Origin: Rhizobium sp. CCGE531
GTDB taxonomy: Bacteria; Pseudomonadota; Alphaproteobacteria; Rhizobiales; Rhizobiaceae
Length of the DNA: 64,000 bases
Direction: 5' to 3'
NCBI RefSeq assembly: GCF_003627795.1
Contig: NZ_CP032686.1
Span: forward strand, 248,001 to 312,000
Part shown: positions 51,312 through 59,343 of the stretch, in pieces
Layout: each line of letters starts with the position of its first letter
Numbering within the stretch: the first letter of the stretch is position 1
Translations under genes and position numbers: made by a program
Notes under the pieces: model-generated
Told to the model about the DNA's origin: nothing
Databases searched by the model: none
What the model saw: the letters and a program-made list of their open reading frames with translations, nothing else

Positions 51312-52081
51312 CTAGGTCACCGACTCATAAGATCGTAGCCAGATACGAATTGAGGCGAGCTGGATAGATGCGAGGAAGTTGTCGTCGCGTTTGTCATATC
51401 GTGTTGCGATGGCCCGGAAGTGTTTGAGTTTGTTGAAGAACCGCTCGACAGCGTTGCGTTGTTTGTAGAGCCGTGAGCTGAAGGCAGGAATATTGACCCT
51501 GTTTGGCATGGGACGGATACAGCCCCATGCTCCACGTGCTTTGAGGTCTTGTCGCAGCCTGTCGCTATCATAAGCGCGATCAGCCAGAAGTATTTGACCA
51601 GGCCCGATGGTCGCAAACATATCGGTCGCCGAGCGTCCGTCATGGGCCTGTCCGGCTGTCAGCTTTAAGCGGATCGGTCGGCCATCGGCATCGACAAGAG
51701 CATGGATTTTGGTTGTCAGCCCGCCGCGCGAGCGACCCATGCAACCGGATCGCTCGTCTTTTTTTGACCGTTGGCAGCATGTTGGTGAACGCGGATCGAC
51801 GAGCTGTCGATCATCTGGATGTCGCCATCGTAAGCTTCTGATATTGCATCGAGAATACGTGCCCAATGCCCCGCATGACGCCATCGGTTAAAGCGGTTGA
51901 CACAGGTCGTATAAGGGCCATAGCGCGCGGGAATATCCGCCCACGGCGCACCAGTTCTCAGCCGCCAGAAGATCCCATTCAATACGCGTCGGTCATCAAC
52001 GCGGGCCTTACCACGAACCTTTGTCGGCAGAAGGGGTTCGATCACCGACCATTCGAAATCCGTCAAATCAAAGCGCGCCAT
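51312..52081 (-). CDS. IS5-family transposase made by -1 programmed frameshift
   Basis: The first frame (start MARFDLTDFEWSVIEPLLPT, Asp in YDGDIQMIDSSSIRVHQ) ends with RVHQHAANGQKKTSDPV; the second gives DERSGCMGRSRGGLTTKIHA, LLADRAYDSDRLRQDLK and the Glu-bearing LYKQRNAVERFFNKLKHFRA. Together they hold the DDE triad. The slip site is the run of seven A (51759-51765 on the minus strand, A-AAA-AAG). The stop of the second frame uses the first base pair outside the element. A single product of about 255 residues results. Confidence 0.9.
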
Positions 52082-52154
52082 CTCTGCCTCCAAGCCTGAC
52101 AGACAGAGAATCACAAATCATTCAAATCCAAAACTATTTTATGGGTATGTGACC
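51315..52154 (-). mobile_element. IS5-family element (IS427-like group), intact
   Basis: An 840-base element. The ends are imperfect inverted repeats: GGTCACCGACTCATAAGATC on the left and, inverted, GGTCACATACCCATAAAATA on the right. A TA is duplicated on both sides (51313-51314, 52155-52156). Inside is one transposase in two overlapping frames joined by a -1 frameshift. Nothing indicates damage, so it is probably recent and active. It lies between a methyltransferase and small stress genes. Confidence 0.88.
51758..51765 (-). promoter_or_regulatory. Slippery heptamer A AAA AAG for -1 frameshift
   Basis: On the minus strand AAAAAAAG lets the ribosome slip from CAA-AAA-AAG to read K-K-D, joining the two transposase frames. 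The heptamer is typical of IS5/IS427 elements. Confidence 0.75.
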
Positions 52155-52377
52155 TAGATCGGCGGCATGCGGAATCTTCCGGGAACAATTGGCCATTCGT
52201 CTGGTTGTCGCTTAGGCGGCAACGAGAAGCTTAGAGATGACCGCGCTCGCTATGTGCTCCGGCTGCCAGGCAAGGGCGCGGGGCTTTCGCGGAGCGGATG
52301 TCAGCCGGGAAACGCGTCGGCAGGACGTGATTGCCCGATATGGGCTCGCCCGAGGCCATTTTTCTGGCCGTTTATGC

Positions 52378-52539
52378 CTAGCGCCTCATTACATTCATGA
52401 CCAGGGAGACAACGAAGAATATCAGGAAGATGAAGAAGAGCACTTGTGCAATTGACGCCGAGGCACCGGCAATGCCGCCAAATCCTAGGGCGCCCGCGAT
52501 CAGGGCTACGACCAGAAATACCAACGCATAGTAAAGCAT
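52378..52539 (-). CDS. DUF1328 small membrane protein
   Basis: A 53-residue frame, too short for most gene lists: [53 protein letters not shown]. The GLFGFGGIAG-like loop between two membrane helices is the DUF1328 (YtjA) signature. GGAGAG stands before the ATG. An exact EcfG promoter lies upstream. Members are stress- or stationary-phase membrane proteins of unknown function. Confidence 0.85.
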   Translation of the reverse strand: MLYYALVFLVVALIAGALGFGGIAGASASIAQVLFFIFLIFFVVSLVMNVMRR

Positions 52540-52568
52540 CTTACTCTCCATTTGTTGTTGAAATGGAG

Positions 52569-52593
52569 AACGGAGCAGCTATCAGTTTGTTCC
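52569..52593 (-). promoter_or_regulatory. EcfG-type promoter, exact consensus, before DUF1328
   Basis: On the minus strand GGAAC (52589-52593), 16 bases, CGTT (52569-52572). It lies 30 bases before the DUF1328 start. Confidence 0.75.
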
Positions 52594-52610
52594 ATAGTCA
52601 ATAATAAGGT

Positions 52611-53138
52611 TTAAGCGGCAAACATCGCTTCTCGCGAGTAAGCCTTGCGGCCATCGTCAGCCGGCGGCGGCGGCTCGGCGGCTTCCAGATACATTCCCGC
52701 CGGCACAATGAGCGCGAACCAAAGACTGGCGCCAAGCAGAAACAAGGCTGTCGCCCCGTCGTCGACATGAACACAGAAGGGAAAGACGATAGAGGTGAAC
52801 AGCACCGTCAGGCGAACGGCCCATTCGCTTTCGCGCTTGCGAATTGCAACGGCAGCCAGTGCACGATAGGCGCGCACATCATAGGTCCCCGTGGTCCGAC
52901 CGAACGCCAGCATCCGGATCGATGGAATGGAGAGCATCAACAGCGCGGCAAAGGTCAGCCTGTAGACAGTGCCTGCCAGAAAGAAGCCGCTCGCGGACAG
53001 AAGCAACAAAATGACCAGGAGATTCCAGAAAGGAGCAAGTGTCCGCGGCGATTGACGTGTGTGCTCGTGCCACATCCGCAGCGCCATCGCTCCACCATCA
53101 AGCAATGGTCGATCAACATAACGATTGATGAATTCCAT
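52611..53138 (-). CDS. Hypothetical membrane protein
   Basis: The 175-residue product starts MEFINRYVDRPLLDGGAMAL with GGAAGG upstream. Membrane segments are FWNLLVILLLLSASGFFLAG, YRLTFAALLMLSIPSIRMLA and later LFTSIVFPFCV with ALFLLGASLWFALIVPAGMY. A polar Pro-rich tail ends it. It is convergent with nothing and divergent from the HD gene. Not recognised; the longer frame adds 17 residues without a ribosome site. Confidence 0.65.
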   Translation of the reverse strand: MEFINRYVDRPLLDGGAMALRMWHEHTRQSPRTLAPFWNLLVILLLLSASGFFLAGTVYRLTFAALLMLSIPSIRMLAFGRTTGTYDVRAYRALAAVAIRKRESEWAVRLTVLFTSIVFPFCVHVDDGATALFLLGASLWFALIVPAGMYLEAAEPPPPADDGRKAYSREAMFAA

Positions 53139-53254
53139 TCCGCGCCCTTCCAAAGCCGTGGGGAAGCCAAAACCAGAAAAATTCGGCATCAGCGTGGCAA
53201 GCGACGATTATGATGAAAATAGACGCTGATCCCAGTGCCGTGCGGCGGCGAGAG

Positions 53255-53279
53255 GGAACAATCCGTTTTGAGCTTGGTT
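53255..53279 (+). promoter_or_regulatory. EcfG-like promoter before the HD gene, one mismatch
   Basis: GGAAC (53255-53259), 16 bases, GGTT (53276-53279). It lies about 69 bases before the HD-domain start. One -10 mismatch. Confidence 0.4.
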
Positions 53280-53347
53280 CATTGGCTGATCTTGCGGATT
53301 CGCGCCCGTTCGGCGGGCATCCGAGATGCCTGGAGGCCCTGAATGTC

Positions 53348-53767
53348 ATGAAGCACCTTGACCAAGCCATACAGATCGCGCTCGAAGCGCATGAGGGGCA
53401 GACCGATAAGACGGGGCGCCCCTTCTTCGAACACTGCCAGCGGATCGCGCTTCTCGTTTCCGGCGAGGAGGCCCGCACGGTCGCCTATCTTCACGATGTC
53501 GCCGAGAAGGGAAGGGGGTGGACGCTCGATCGATTGAGAGAAGAGGGGTTTCCTCCAAGGATCGTCTCCGCCGTCGACGCGCTGACGCGGCGATCGGACG
53601 AGCCGGACGACGAATTCGTCTTGCGGGCGGCGTCGAATGCACTGGCGCTGCCGGTGAAGAAGGCCGATCTGGAGGATAATCTGTGGCAAAGCGAGCAAAT
53701 CGGCAAAAGCGGCGAGAAATATCAGCGTGGTTTGCAGATCTTGCTGATGATTGCTGGGAAAATCTAA
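53348..53767 (+). CDS. Small HD-domain phosphohydrolase
   Basis: The 139-residue product: MKHLDQAIQIALEAHEGQTD, KTGRPFFEHCQRIALLVSGE, TVAYLHDVAEKGRGWTLDRL. The His-Asp pair (LHDVAE) and the later Lys/Asp (VKKADLEDNL) follow the SpoT/HD pattern of small alarmone hydrolases (Mesh1-like). It probably acts on (p)ppGpp or another nucleotide. ATG 53348 has GGAGG 11 bases upstream. A longer frame starts 46 codons earlier but is random in composition. Confidence 0.85.
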   Translation: MKHLDQAIQIALEAHEGQTDKTGRPFFEHCQRIALLVSGEEARTVAYLHDVAEKGRGWTLDRLREEGFPPRIVSAVDALTRRSDEPDDEFVLRAASNALALPVKKADLEDNLWQSEQIGKSGEKYQRGLQILLMIAGKI

Positions 53768-54179
53768 CGCTGCGGTCCGCCGCCGATCCTCATTTCAGCT
53801 GTTTAATTCAGGCGATCACAGATGAAATCCGTGTCTTCCGGCAAGGAGGGATGATGCCTTGCGACGGTGGCTTTGCTCGGCAGACTGCTTGAGGGAATCG
53901 GCGATCTTCTTGGCGCTTCGCTGTTTGAAGACGTCTTTGCCGAGATCGCTTGCGTGACGGGTGCCGTTCTGCGGCATTCGCATAGCAATCGGCGTCCGTG
54001 ATCCTTAGCGGCCTCATTGAATCCGCTGAAGTAACAGCCGCTGCCAAAAAATTGATGGCTATCCGGAACATCCGCGCGGTGTCGCGGTTCGGCATATCTG
54101 GATGGGCAAGCCAAAGGTATTCGGCTCGTGGTGAGCGGAGGTGGGCTGTGCCGATATACGATTTGAAGGATTGCGATCG
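53768..54179. other. Intergenic stretch with one weak small-gene candidate
   Basis: About 410 bases. A plus-strand frame from GTG 53867 to 54001 encodes VALLGRLLEGIGDLLGASLF then EDVFAEIACVTGAVLRHS: amphipathic, and it might be a small membrane protein. GGAGGG lies 16 bases upstream, too far for certainty. Nothing else was seen. Confidence 0.35.
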
Positions 54180-54404
54180 ATGAACCAGTCTTTACAAGAA
54201 GAAGCCGTGCGCTTGCGCGCCTATCAAATATGGCAGGACGAAGGGCAACCGGAGGGTCAGGAACTTATCCATTGGCGCCGGGCAACCCAAGAGATCCTTG
54301 CCGAAGACGGGCGACAGCCAATGGAGATGGATGAGACGGAGGCCGTGACGCAGGCGCCGCCGCCGCCGCAAGCACCGCCGGTTCTTTCGTCCGAGCAGAA
54401 GTAG
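54180..54404 (+). CDS. DUF2934 protein
   Basis: The 74-residue product has the DUF2934 pattern: VRLRAYQIWQDEGQPEGQEL and IHWRRATQEILAEDG. A Pro/Gln/Ala-rich disordered tail follows. The family is widespread in rhizobia, often near stress genes; no function known. The ribosome site is AAGGATTGCGATCG. It could be under weak EcfG control. Confidence 0.85.
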   Translation: MNQSLQEEAVRLRAYQIWQDEGQPEGQELIHWRRATQEILAEDGRQPMEMDETEAVTQAPPPPQAPPVLSSEQK

Positions 54405-54558
54405 CGCCGGCGCCCTCAGACGTCCCCACGGGCATCGGTGTCTTGTCCCTCCGAGAGTGGGCAAAAGACGGCAGACCTAATGTCGAGTATAACCGACCTC
54501 AACGCCGGCGGCCCCCCGCCGCTTTCCATGGCTGTTGATTAAGAAAAGGGAGAGTACA

Positions 54559-54780
54559 ATGATCCGGAAATCTCTACGAAATCAGACCTATCCGTTGACT
54601 CCGACCGAACTCAAGCTTTGCCAGCGCGCCTTCGACGCCTTCCTTGTCGAGCGGAGTGCTGCGCGGGACAGCGAAGAAGCAGAAGTAGCGGCAGCGCTGA
54701 TCATCGAGCTATATCAAAAGGGCATCCGGGATGAGAAGCAGCTCTTGCTTCTGGCGAAGGCCGCTGACGGACGAGCCTGA
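54559..54780 (+). CDS. Small helical hypothetical protein
   Basis: The 73-residue product has GGGAGAGTACA before its ATG. LTPTELKLCQRAFDAFLVER, SEEAEVAAALIIELYQKGIR and DEKQLLLLAKAADG show the helix-spacer-helix pattern shared with the proteins at 44041 and 59344. Function unknown. Confidence 0.7.
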   Translation: MIRKSLRNQTYPLTPTELKLCQRAFDAFLVERSAARDSEEAEVAAALIIELYQKGIRDEKQLLLLAKAADGRA

Positions 54781-54806
54781 TTTTCCGCTCGCATCATGAC
54801 TTGGCC

Positions 54807-55412
54807 TCATACGCGTGGCGGTGGAGCATAGTGTATGGGATCACGGTCCGGCGGATCGTAAAGGCCGCGCTTCTCGTCAAATTGCTCCCAGCCGCTTTGA
54901 GCGTAGAATGCCCGGCGCGCCGCAATATTGATCCGCGGCACGCGATCCAGAATTTCATTTGCAAGCGGAACTTGCGCCTGTCCGATGCGGCCGATGACCA
55001 GCGTACCGCCTCGGCGTACGCTTTCGGCATAAACATTGGCATCGTCGTCCGAGATGCCCGAGCCGGTCAATGTTCCCATGACACCTCCCGTCGCGCCGCC
55101 GAGGACGGCGCCACCCGCCGTGCCTACCAGCATTGCGACAAGCCAGCCTGCGGCGACAACGGGACCTACACCGGGAACCGCGACGATGCCCAGGCCAGCC
55201 AGAAGGCCGCCCGCCGCGCCCGCTACGGCTCCGATGCCGGTGCCCATGGTCGCATCCGTTACCGTTTGGGTTTGCCCTTCGTCGATCCTGCGACCATCAA
55301 GCGTGCGAGAGATGATGGAAATGTCCTTGGACGCAATTCCGGCATCTTCCAGCAGCTCGACGGCAAGCTTTGCCTCGCAATATTCATCGAAAAGTCCGGC
55401 GATCATCGGCAT
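54807..55412 (-). CDS. Glycine-zipper general stress protein (GSP-17M-like)
   Basis: The 201-residue product begins MPMIAGLFDEYCEAKLAVEL, EDAGIASKDISIISRTLDGR: the start of the 17M-like stress domain (DUF1269-like). Then a glycine-zipper membrane segment spans residues 60-120 (GTGIGAVAGAAGGLLAGLGI, VLGGATGGVMGTLTGSGISD). A C-terminal part (GGTLVIGRIGQAQVPLANEI) repeats the domain's strand pattern. ATG 55412 follows AAGGAGCC. The frame is open further upstream but without a start. It probably sits in the membrane under stress. Confidence 0.85.
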   Translation of the reverse strand: MPMIAGLFDEYCEAKLAVELLEDAGIASKDISIISRTLDGRRIDEGQTQTVTDATMGTGIGAVAGAAGGLLAGLGIVAVPGVGPVVAAGWLVAMLVGTAGGAVLGGATGGVMGTLTGSGISDDDANVYAESVRRGGTLVIGRIGQAQVPLANEILDRVPRINIAARRAFYAQSGWEQFDEKRGLYDPPDRDPIHYAPPPRV

Positions 55413-55454
55413 GAACGGCTCCTTTCGTTGGCTGAAGCGATCGTCTGCAAATTT

Positions 55455-55479
55455 AACTATTTGAAAGACCACATGTTCC
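55455..55479 (-). promoter_or_regulatory. EcfG-like promoter before the glycine-zipper gene, one mismatch
   Basis: On the minus strand GGAAC (55475-55479), 16 bases, AGTT (55455-55458): one mismatch from consensus, 43 bases before the start. Confidence 0.45.
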
Positions 55480-55569
55480 GCACTCACGCCTACTATTGAA
55501 GGCTCATCGAGTTCCCGAAGGTCATCCTTCCCATCTGACGAGGCCTGTCGGAATCCGCGAGGCGGCCGC

Positions 55570-56712
55570 TCAATTTGCTTCCAGCCAGCGCAGCACCGCC
55601 AGTTCGTCCTCTTCCATCCATTTGAGGATGGCAGCTCTTCTTCGCACGCGCATCTTGACGATCTCGCCGAGGCGGCCGTTCTCGAAATCCTCGAATACGC
55701 GGGGATGGATATAGGATCCGCGACAGACGGCGCGCGTGTTGACCAATTTCGCCGCGACGCCGTCGATGACATTATTGATCTGTCTTGCTCTTCCTCTTGC
55801 GGTGTCCGCCGGCTCGAGCGCTGAAAGCGCCGTTGCCGCCATGCGCGTGGCGCCCCATATGCGAAATTGACGCGAGCTGAAATCGCAGCTCATTGCTTCG
55901 CGAATATAGGCATTGACGTCCTGCGAGCGGATCGGATGGATCAGCCCGTTTTCGTCCGCATATTGAAACAAGTGCTGGCCGGGCAGCTCCTGAAGCATGC
56001 GAATGGCGCGGATGATCCGCCTGTCCGTGACGTTGAGGCGCCATTCCTTGCCGGACTTACCCTTGAAGCGGAACCGCAGGCGTGATCCGATCGCTTTTAC
56101 ATGGCGACCGCGCAGTGTTGTCAGGCCATAGGAGCCATTTTCAAGAGCATAAGCCTCGTTGCCGATACGAATAAAGAGATTGTCCATCAGCGAGACCACG
56201 GTTGCGAGCCCCTTCGCCAGACCGGGTTTGCGTCGCCGGAGATCGGCATCGACGCGCTTGCGAATGGCAGGCAACGCTCGTCCAAACTCGGCCAGTTGCG
56301 CAAATTTCTCGCTCTCGCGCATGGCGATCCAGCGGGGATGGTAACGGTATTGCTTGCGCCCCCTTGCATCGCGGCCGACCGCCTGCAGATGGCTGTTCGG
56401 ATCCGGCGATATGATCACATCCGTATAGGCGGGGGGAATTGCCAGGGCAGATAGCCGATCGAGCTCTCTCGCGTCGGTTATTCTTTGTCCATGTCGATCA
56501 TAGTAGGTAAAGCCTGCGCCGCTTCTTTTGCGGGTTATGCCTGTCTCAAGGCCTGCCAGATAGACGATCTCTTCGTTTGCCGAGGCGGACCGATTGTCGA
56601 TCTGCCTGCCCGATGGCCTGGCTCGCGCACGATCGACTGAATCTTCTGCGAGACTACCCTCCGCCGTCGATGCATCGCCGTTCTCATCGGGTATGATGGC
56701 CTCTGTTTTCAC
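55570..56712 (-). CDS. DNA topoisomerase IB (poxvirus type)
   Basis: The 380-residue product has an N-terminal part of about 60 residues, then the topoisomerase IB core. RRKPGLAKGLATVVSLMDNL, RIGNEAYALENGSYGLTTLR and RLRFRFKGKSGKEWRLNVTD are the catalytic Arg/Lys segments; AVCRGSYIHPRVFEDF carries the active-site Tyr. It relaxes supercoils by cutting one strand. In rhizobia these genes are often near DNA-repair or stress genes. It shares a strand with the small disordered gene upstream, 13 bases away. Confidence 0.93.
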   Translation of the reverse strand: MKTEAIIPDENGDASTAEGSLAEDSVDRARARPSGRQIDNRSASANEEIVYLAGLETGITRKRSGAGFTYYDRHGQRITDARELDRLSALAIPPAYTDVIISPDPNSHLQAVGRDARGRKQYRYHPRWIAMRESEKFAQLAEFGRALPAIRKRVDADLRRRKPGLAKGLATVVSLMDNLFIRIGNEAYALENGSYGLTTLRGRHVKAIGSRLRFRFKGKSGKEWRLNVTDRRIIRAIRMLQELPGQHLFQYADENGLIHPIRSQDVNAYIREAMSCDFSSRQFRIWGATRMAATALSALEPADTARGRARQINNVIDGVAAKLVNTRAVCRGSYIHPRVFEDFENGRLGEIVKMRVRRRAAILKWMEEDELAVLRWLEAN

Positions 56713-56725
56713 CCACGCACCGCCG

Positions 56726-56986
56726 TCAATCGTCGCCCTTCTGTTTCAGGGCATCGGAGACCCGGCGCTTGCGCGGGTGATCGATATTCTCGCCGCCATC
56801 CTGGGCTGGACGATATCCGGCCGGCTTTGACCCGGCCGGCCCTTCCCATCGCGGTGATTGCTCCGCGGTCCCGGGTGCGCTGTCGCGTGGCTGTTGATGT
56901 TTCACTGCGCTCTCCCTTTGAACGTTCGATATGTCAGATCGTCGTGACGTCTCGTTTTCGCCAGTGAAACCGTTGGCACGCTGCAT
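56726..56986 (-). CDS. Small disordered hypothetical protein
   Basis: An 86-residue frame with AAGGAAC before the ATG: MQRANGFTGENETSRRSDIS, VQRESAVKHQQPRDSAPGTA, EQSPRWEGPAGSKPAGYRPA. It is all charged and polar, predicted unstructured. It stands 13 bases ahead of the topoisomerase gene on the same strand. The composition is unusual but not random for a rhizobial stress protein. It could be a spurious frame. Confidence 0.45.
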   Translation of the reverse strand: MQRANGFTGENETSRRSDISNVQRESAVKHQQPRDSAPGTAEQSPRWEGPAGSKPAGYRPAQDGGENIDHPRKRRVSDALKQKGDD

Positions 56987-57056
56987 TGTTCCTTGCGGCC
57001 CGGCCAAGGGCCAGGGCTGTTGGGTGATCTCACCAGGGAGCGTTCTGGCGAGGGGT

Positions 57057-57081
57057 GGAACTTTCAATCCCAGTTTTCGTT
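57057..57081 (+). promoter_or_regulatory. EcfG-type promoter, exact consensus
   Basis: GGAAC (57057-57061), 16 bases, CGTT (57078-57081). It lies about 90 bases before the two small genes at 57171 and 57363. Confidence 0.75.
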
Positions 57082-57170
57082 TGTCCTTATTGTGCTTCAG
57101 ACCGCTTTGCGCTTTCCGGCGCGGCGTGTGCTGCTGCAGGTTTTGGCAAGAACAACGATAGGAGGACGCT

Positions 57171-57353
57171 ATGAGTAGCAGACCACCACCGGTTCCCGAA
57201 GAAAACCGAAGCCATAAGGGCGTTGGCGATCACGCCAGACCGTCCGTATCCGACCGTCGCAAGCCTGATATGTCGGTCGATCCCGACAAGAAGGGCGAGC
57301 AGGGAAACAGCAGGATCAACACCAGCCACCAAGGTCATCAACAGGATCGATAG
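57171..57353 (+). CDS. Small disordered stress protein
   Basis: The 60-residue product has AGGAGGACGCT before the ATG. MSSRPPPVPEENRSHKGVGD, HARPSVSDRRKPDMSVDPDK, GEQGNSRINTSHQGHQQDR: the PPPVP start, the D-PDKKG middle and the NTSHQGHQQDR end are those of a small disordered protein common in rhizobia. It has an exact EcfG promoter upstream. Function unknown. Confidence 0.75.
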   Translation: MSSRPPPVPEENRSHKGVGDHARPSVSDRRKPDMSVDPDKKGEQGNSRINTSHQGHQQDR

Positions 57354-57362
57354 GAGGTGCCA

Positions 57363-57560
57363 ATGTCCACCTCGACCAAGACGCCGGCCAGCATCCGCCA
57401 GGGCGGTCCCGGCGCATCGCATAAAAATGCCAAGGCGCCGCTGAATACTCCGAAGCCGCCCGCAGAGCCAGACCGGCGCGACCGCAGCAAGGTTTCCGGC
57501 GGCGGCGGAGAACGTGATCGTCATCACGGCCACGATCCGACGCGGAAAGGCGGCAAGTAG
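57363..57560 (+). CDS. Small disordered stress protein
   Basis: The 65-residue product has AGGAGGTGCCA before its ATG. It is rich in Lys, Pro, Gly and Ser (KTPASIRQGGPGASHKNAKA, GGGGERDRHHGHDPTRKGGK). It lies nine bases behind the gene at 57171 and shares its EcfG promoter. Predicted unfolded in solution. Function unknown. Confidence 0.7.
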   Translation: MSTSTKTPASIRQGGPGASHKNAKAPLNTPKPPAEPDRRDRSKVSGGGGERDRHHGHDPTRKGGK

Positions 57561-57573
57561 GACAGGCGTTCAA

Positions 57574-57617
57574 GCAATTCCAGGAAAAGTGCACAGCAGT
57601 TTTCCATCGGGAATTGC
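57574..57617. repeat. Rhizobial palindromic element, partial copy
   Basis: GCAATTCC (57574-57581) pairs with GGAATTGC (57610-57617) around an inner arm GGAAAA/TTTTCC. It matches the first half of the element at 2841-2930 and lies between two convergent genes. Confidence 0.7.
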
Positions 57618-57729
57618 AGGCTCGTCTTTCCGGATGGCGGCTTGCAATTTCAGCAATCATCGATCCTCCGGCTCTCTATCGGAGACGGACGATCGATAGG
57701 GTCAAGAAGCACCAGCTTGTCCGCTTCTG

Positions 57730-58167
57730 CTAGACGCCGGTTTGCGAGTGTCTGCCGCCTGGCCTGGAAATGTTTGAAAGCGCTGATCCGGCCGCTCCGC
57801 CGCTGGCCTTCACAGCAATGTCCGCCAAAGACAGAATGCCGACCAGGCGTTTGTCACGGCTGACCACGGGAAGGCGGCGAAGTTGCTGGTCGCCGAGATT
57901 TTGCATGACGTGATCAATCTCTTCGTCCTCGAAGCAGTATTTGATATCAGAGCTCATCACATCGGCAATCTTCGCGTCCGGTCCCTTGCCTCGGGCAATG
58001 GCGCGGATGGCGATATCTCGATCCGTAATGACGCCGACAAGGCGGTCATTATCGCCGATCGGGACCACGCCGGCGTCGATATCCGCCATGATCAAGGCGG
58101 CATCCCGGATCGATTGGTCGGGACGGGCAATGCGCACGTCGCGTGTCATAGCTTCACTGACTTGCAT
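57730..58167 (-). CDS. CBS-domain pair protein
   Basis: The 145-residue product has two CBS motifs. The first is MQVSEAMTRDVRIARPDQSI to GVVPIGDNDRLVGVITDRDI; the second is KIADVMSSDIKYCFEDEEID to RRLPVVSRDKRLVGILSLAD. They bind adenine nucleotides and sense energy state. A tail of Gly/Ala and Ser follows. GGAGG stands before ATG 58167. A GGAAC-N16-TGTT match lies upstream, in keeping with the stress genes around it. Confidence 0.92.
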   Translation of the reverse strand: MQVSEAMTRDVRIARPDQSIRDAALIMADIDAGVVPIGDNDRLVGVITDRDIAIRAIARGKGPDAKIADVMSSDIKYCFEDEEIDHVMQNLGDQQLRRLPVVSRDKRLVGILSLADIAVKASGGAAGSALSNISRPGGRHSQTGV

Positions 58168-58207
58168 GATGGACCTCCATTTGGCACTTGCTCCCACGTG
58201 CACGCCG

Positions 58208-58232
58208 AACAAGCGCGGGATGTAAATGTTCC
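58208..58232 (-). promoter_or_regulatory. EcfG-like promoter before the CBS gene, one mismatch
   Basis: On the minus strand GGAAC (58228-58232), 16 bases, TGTT (58208-58211). It lies 41 bases before the CBS gene start. Confidence 0.45.
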
Positions 58233-58388
58233 CGGCCTGATCGGATGCACGGAAAATTTGAGCGACCCTAACGCGAGAGACCTCGAATAGCCCTCTGCTT
58301 CCCCGTTTGGAGCGGACGACGCAGCCGCTACTTGTCTTTGCCAGCCAAGCTCTTAAGTGAATCCATAGCGTATCCAATGGAGGTTCCG

Positions 58389-58763
58389 GTGTTCAAACAT
58401 CTGGTTTTGCTTACCCTTGCGCTCATCCCGACAGCGGCATTCGCGCAATCGACCGATCTCGAGGCAACCTGCAAAACGGTGGCCAAGAATTTTTTCCTGT
58501 CCGATGGGCTCTCGATCGGCGCGATCCAATCCTTTCCCGAACTGAAGCCGCCCGGTGTGCGCATGGCTTATTCCACCCGGCAGGGAACGGCGCCCTCGGA
58601 GATGAGCGACACGTTCGAATGCGAGTTCGACAGGGCGGACAAGCCTCATAACCTTGCCAAGTTCTGCGTATCGACCACCTGTTACGCGGCTAATGACCAG
58701 GATGCCGACCGGAAACGACGGTTCGAGGAAATGCGCATTCTTTTGCAGAGAGCCGAAAAGTAA
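58389..58763 (+). CDS. Small secreted hypothetical protein
   Basis: The 124-residue product begins with a signal peptide (FKHLVLLTLALIPTAAFAQ, cleavage after AFA). The start is GTG 58389, chosen because GGAGG lies five bases before it; ATG 58377 would overlap that site. Mature part: TDLEATCKTVAKNFFLSDGL, GVRMAYSTRQGTAPSEMSDT, then Cys-bearing FECEFDRADKPHNLAKFCVS. Three or more Cys may form disulphides in the periplasm. Not recognised. Confidence 0.7.
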   Translation: MFKHLVLLTLALIPTAAFAQSTDLEATCKTVAKNFFLSDGLSIGAIQSFPELKPPGVRMAYSTRQGTAPSEMSDTFECEFDRADKPHNLAKFCVSTTCYAANDQDADRKRRFEEMRILLQRAEK

Positions 58764-59343
58764 GCGGCATCTTGCAGCGCCCGGTTCACGTCGCGATCGC
58801 TGTCGAGCCATACCGTCCATTCGCCCTGACCCGGCGCAAACGCGGCTTAAAGCCTGCCCTCGCAAAACTGTGGGCGGTTCTGCGATAAAGAGCGGGTAGG
58901 TTGCAGGCGAGTGCGGCAACCCATTCGGGTAGGTACGTCTAACTTACGCTTGATGCTAATATTCTAAATGTCGGCCCGGACGCCACCCGCGAGCCGAAAA
59001 GTGCAGCGTCCGGCGGCAATCAATATGCCCCATTCATTGTCGTCGGACGCACACCAGCTTGAAAGAGCGGCTCGCTCAATAAGGCCCCGGGAGGCGCCGA
59101 AATACCCATGCTGAATGCTTGCTGTATCAGTTGTTCGTCAAAAATGGACGTAGGAGCCGGATAGGGATCTGCCTAATGTCCCAGGCCATGAAGGCAGAGT
59201 GATCGCGATGTGACAGTGAACCGTCGGCGAGCGTCGATTGGAGGAAGGCGGCCTCATGGCCCCTGTGCTGATAGGGCAAATTCACCTTCAACGATGCAAC
59301 CGTTCGCGAAACTATACGAGCGATAGTGTTTGGAGAAAGCACA
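58764..59343. other. Intergenic stretch, no gene seen
   Basis: About 580 bases. A minus-strand frame of 71 codons at 59127 has no ribosome site and overlaps the upstream region of the next gene. GGAGAAAGCACA before 59344 is the ribosome site of that gene. Nothing else is clear. Confidence 0.5.

Noticed and set aside
52167..52400. 77-codon plus-strand frame overlapping DUF1328
   Set aside because: It overlaps a clearly real DUF1328 gene on the other strand and begins right at the IS5 end.
59127..59342. 71-codon minus-strand frame upstream of the helical gene at 59344
   Set aside because: It has no ribosome site, and its start lies on the ribosome site of the plus-strand gene.
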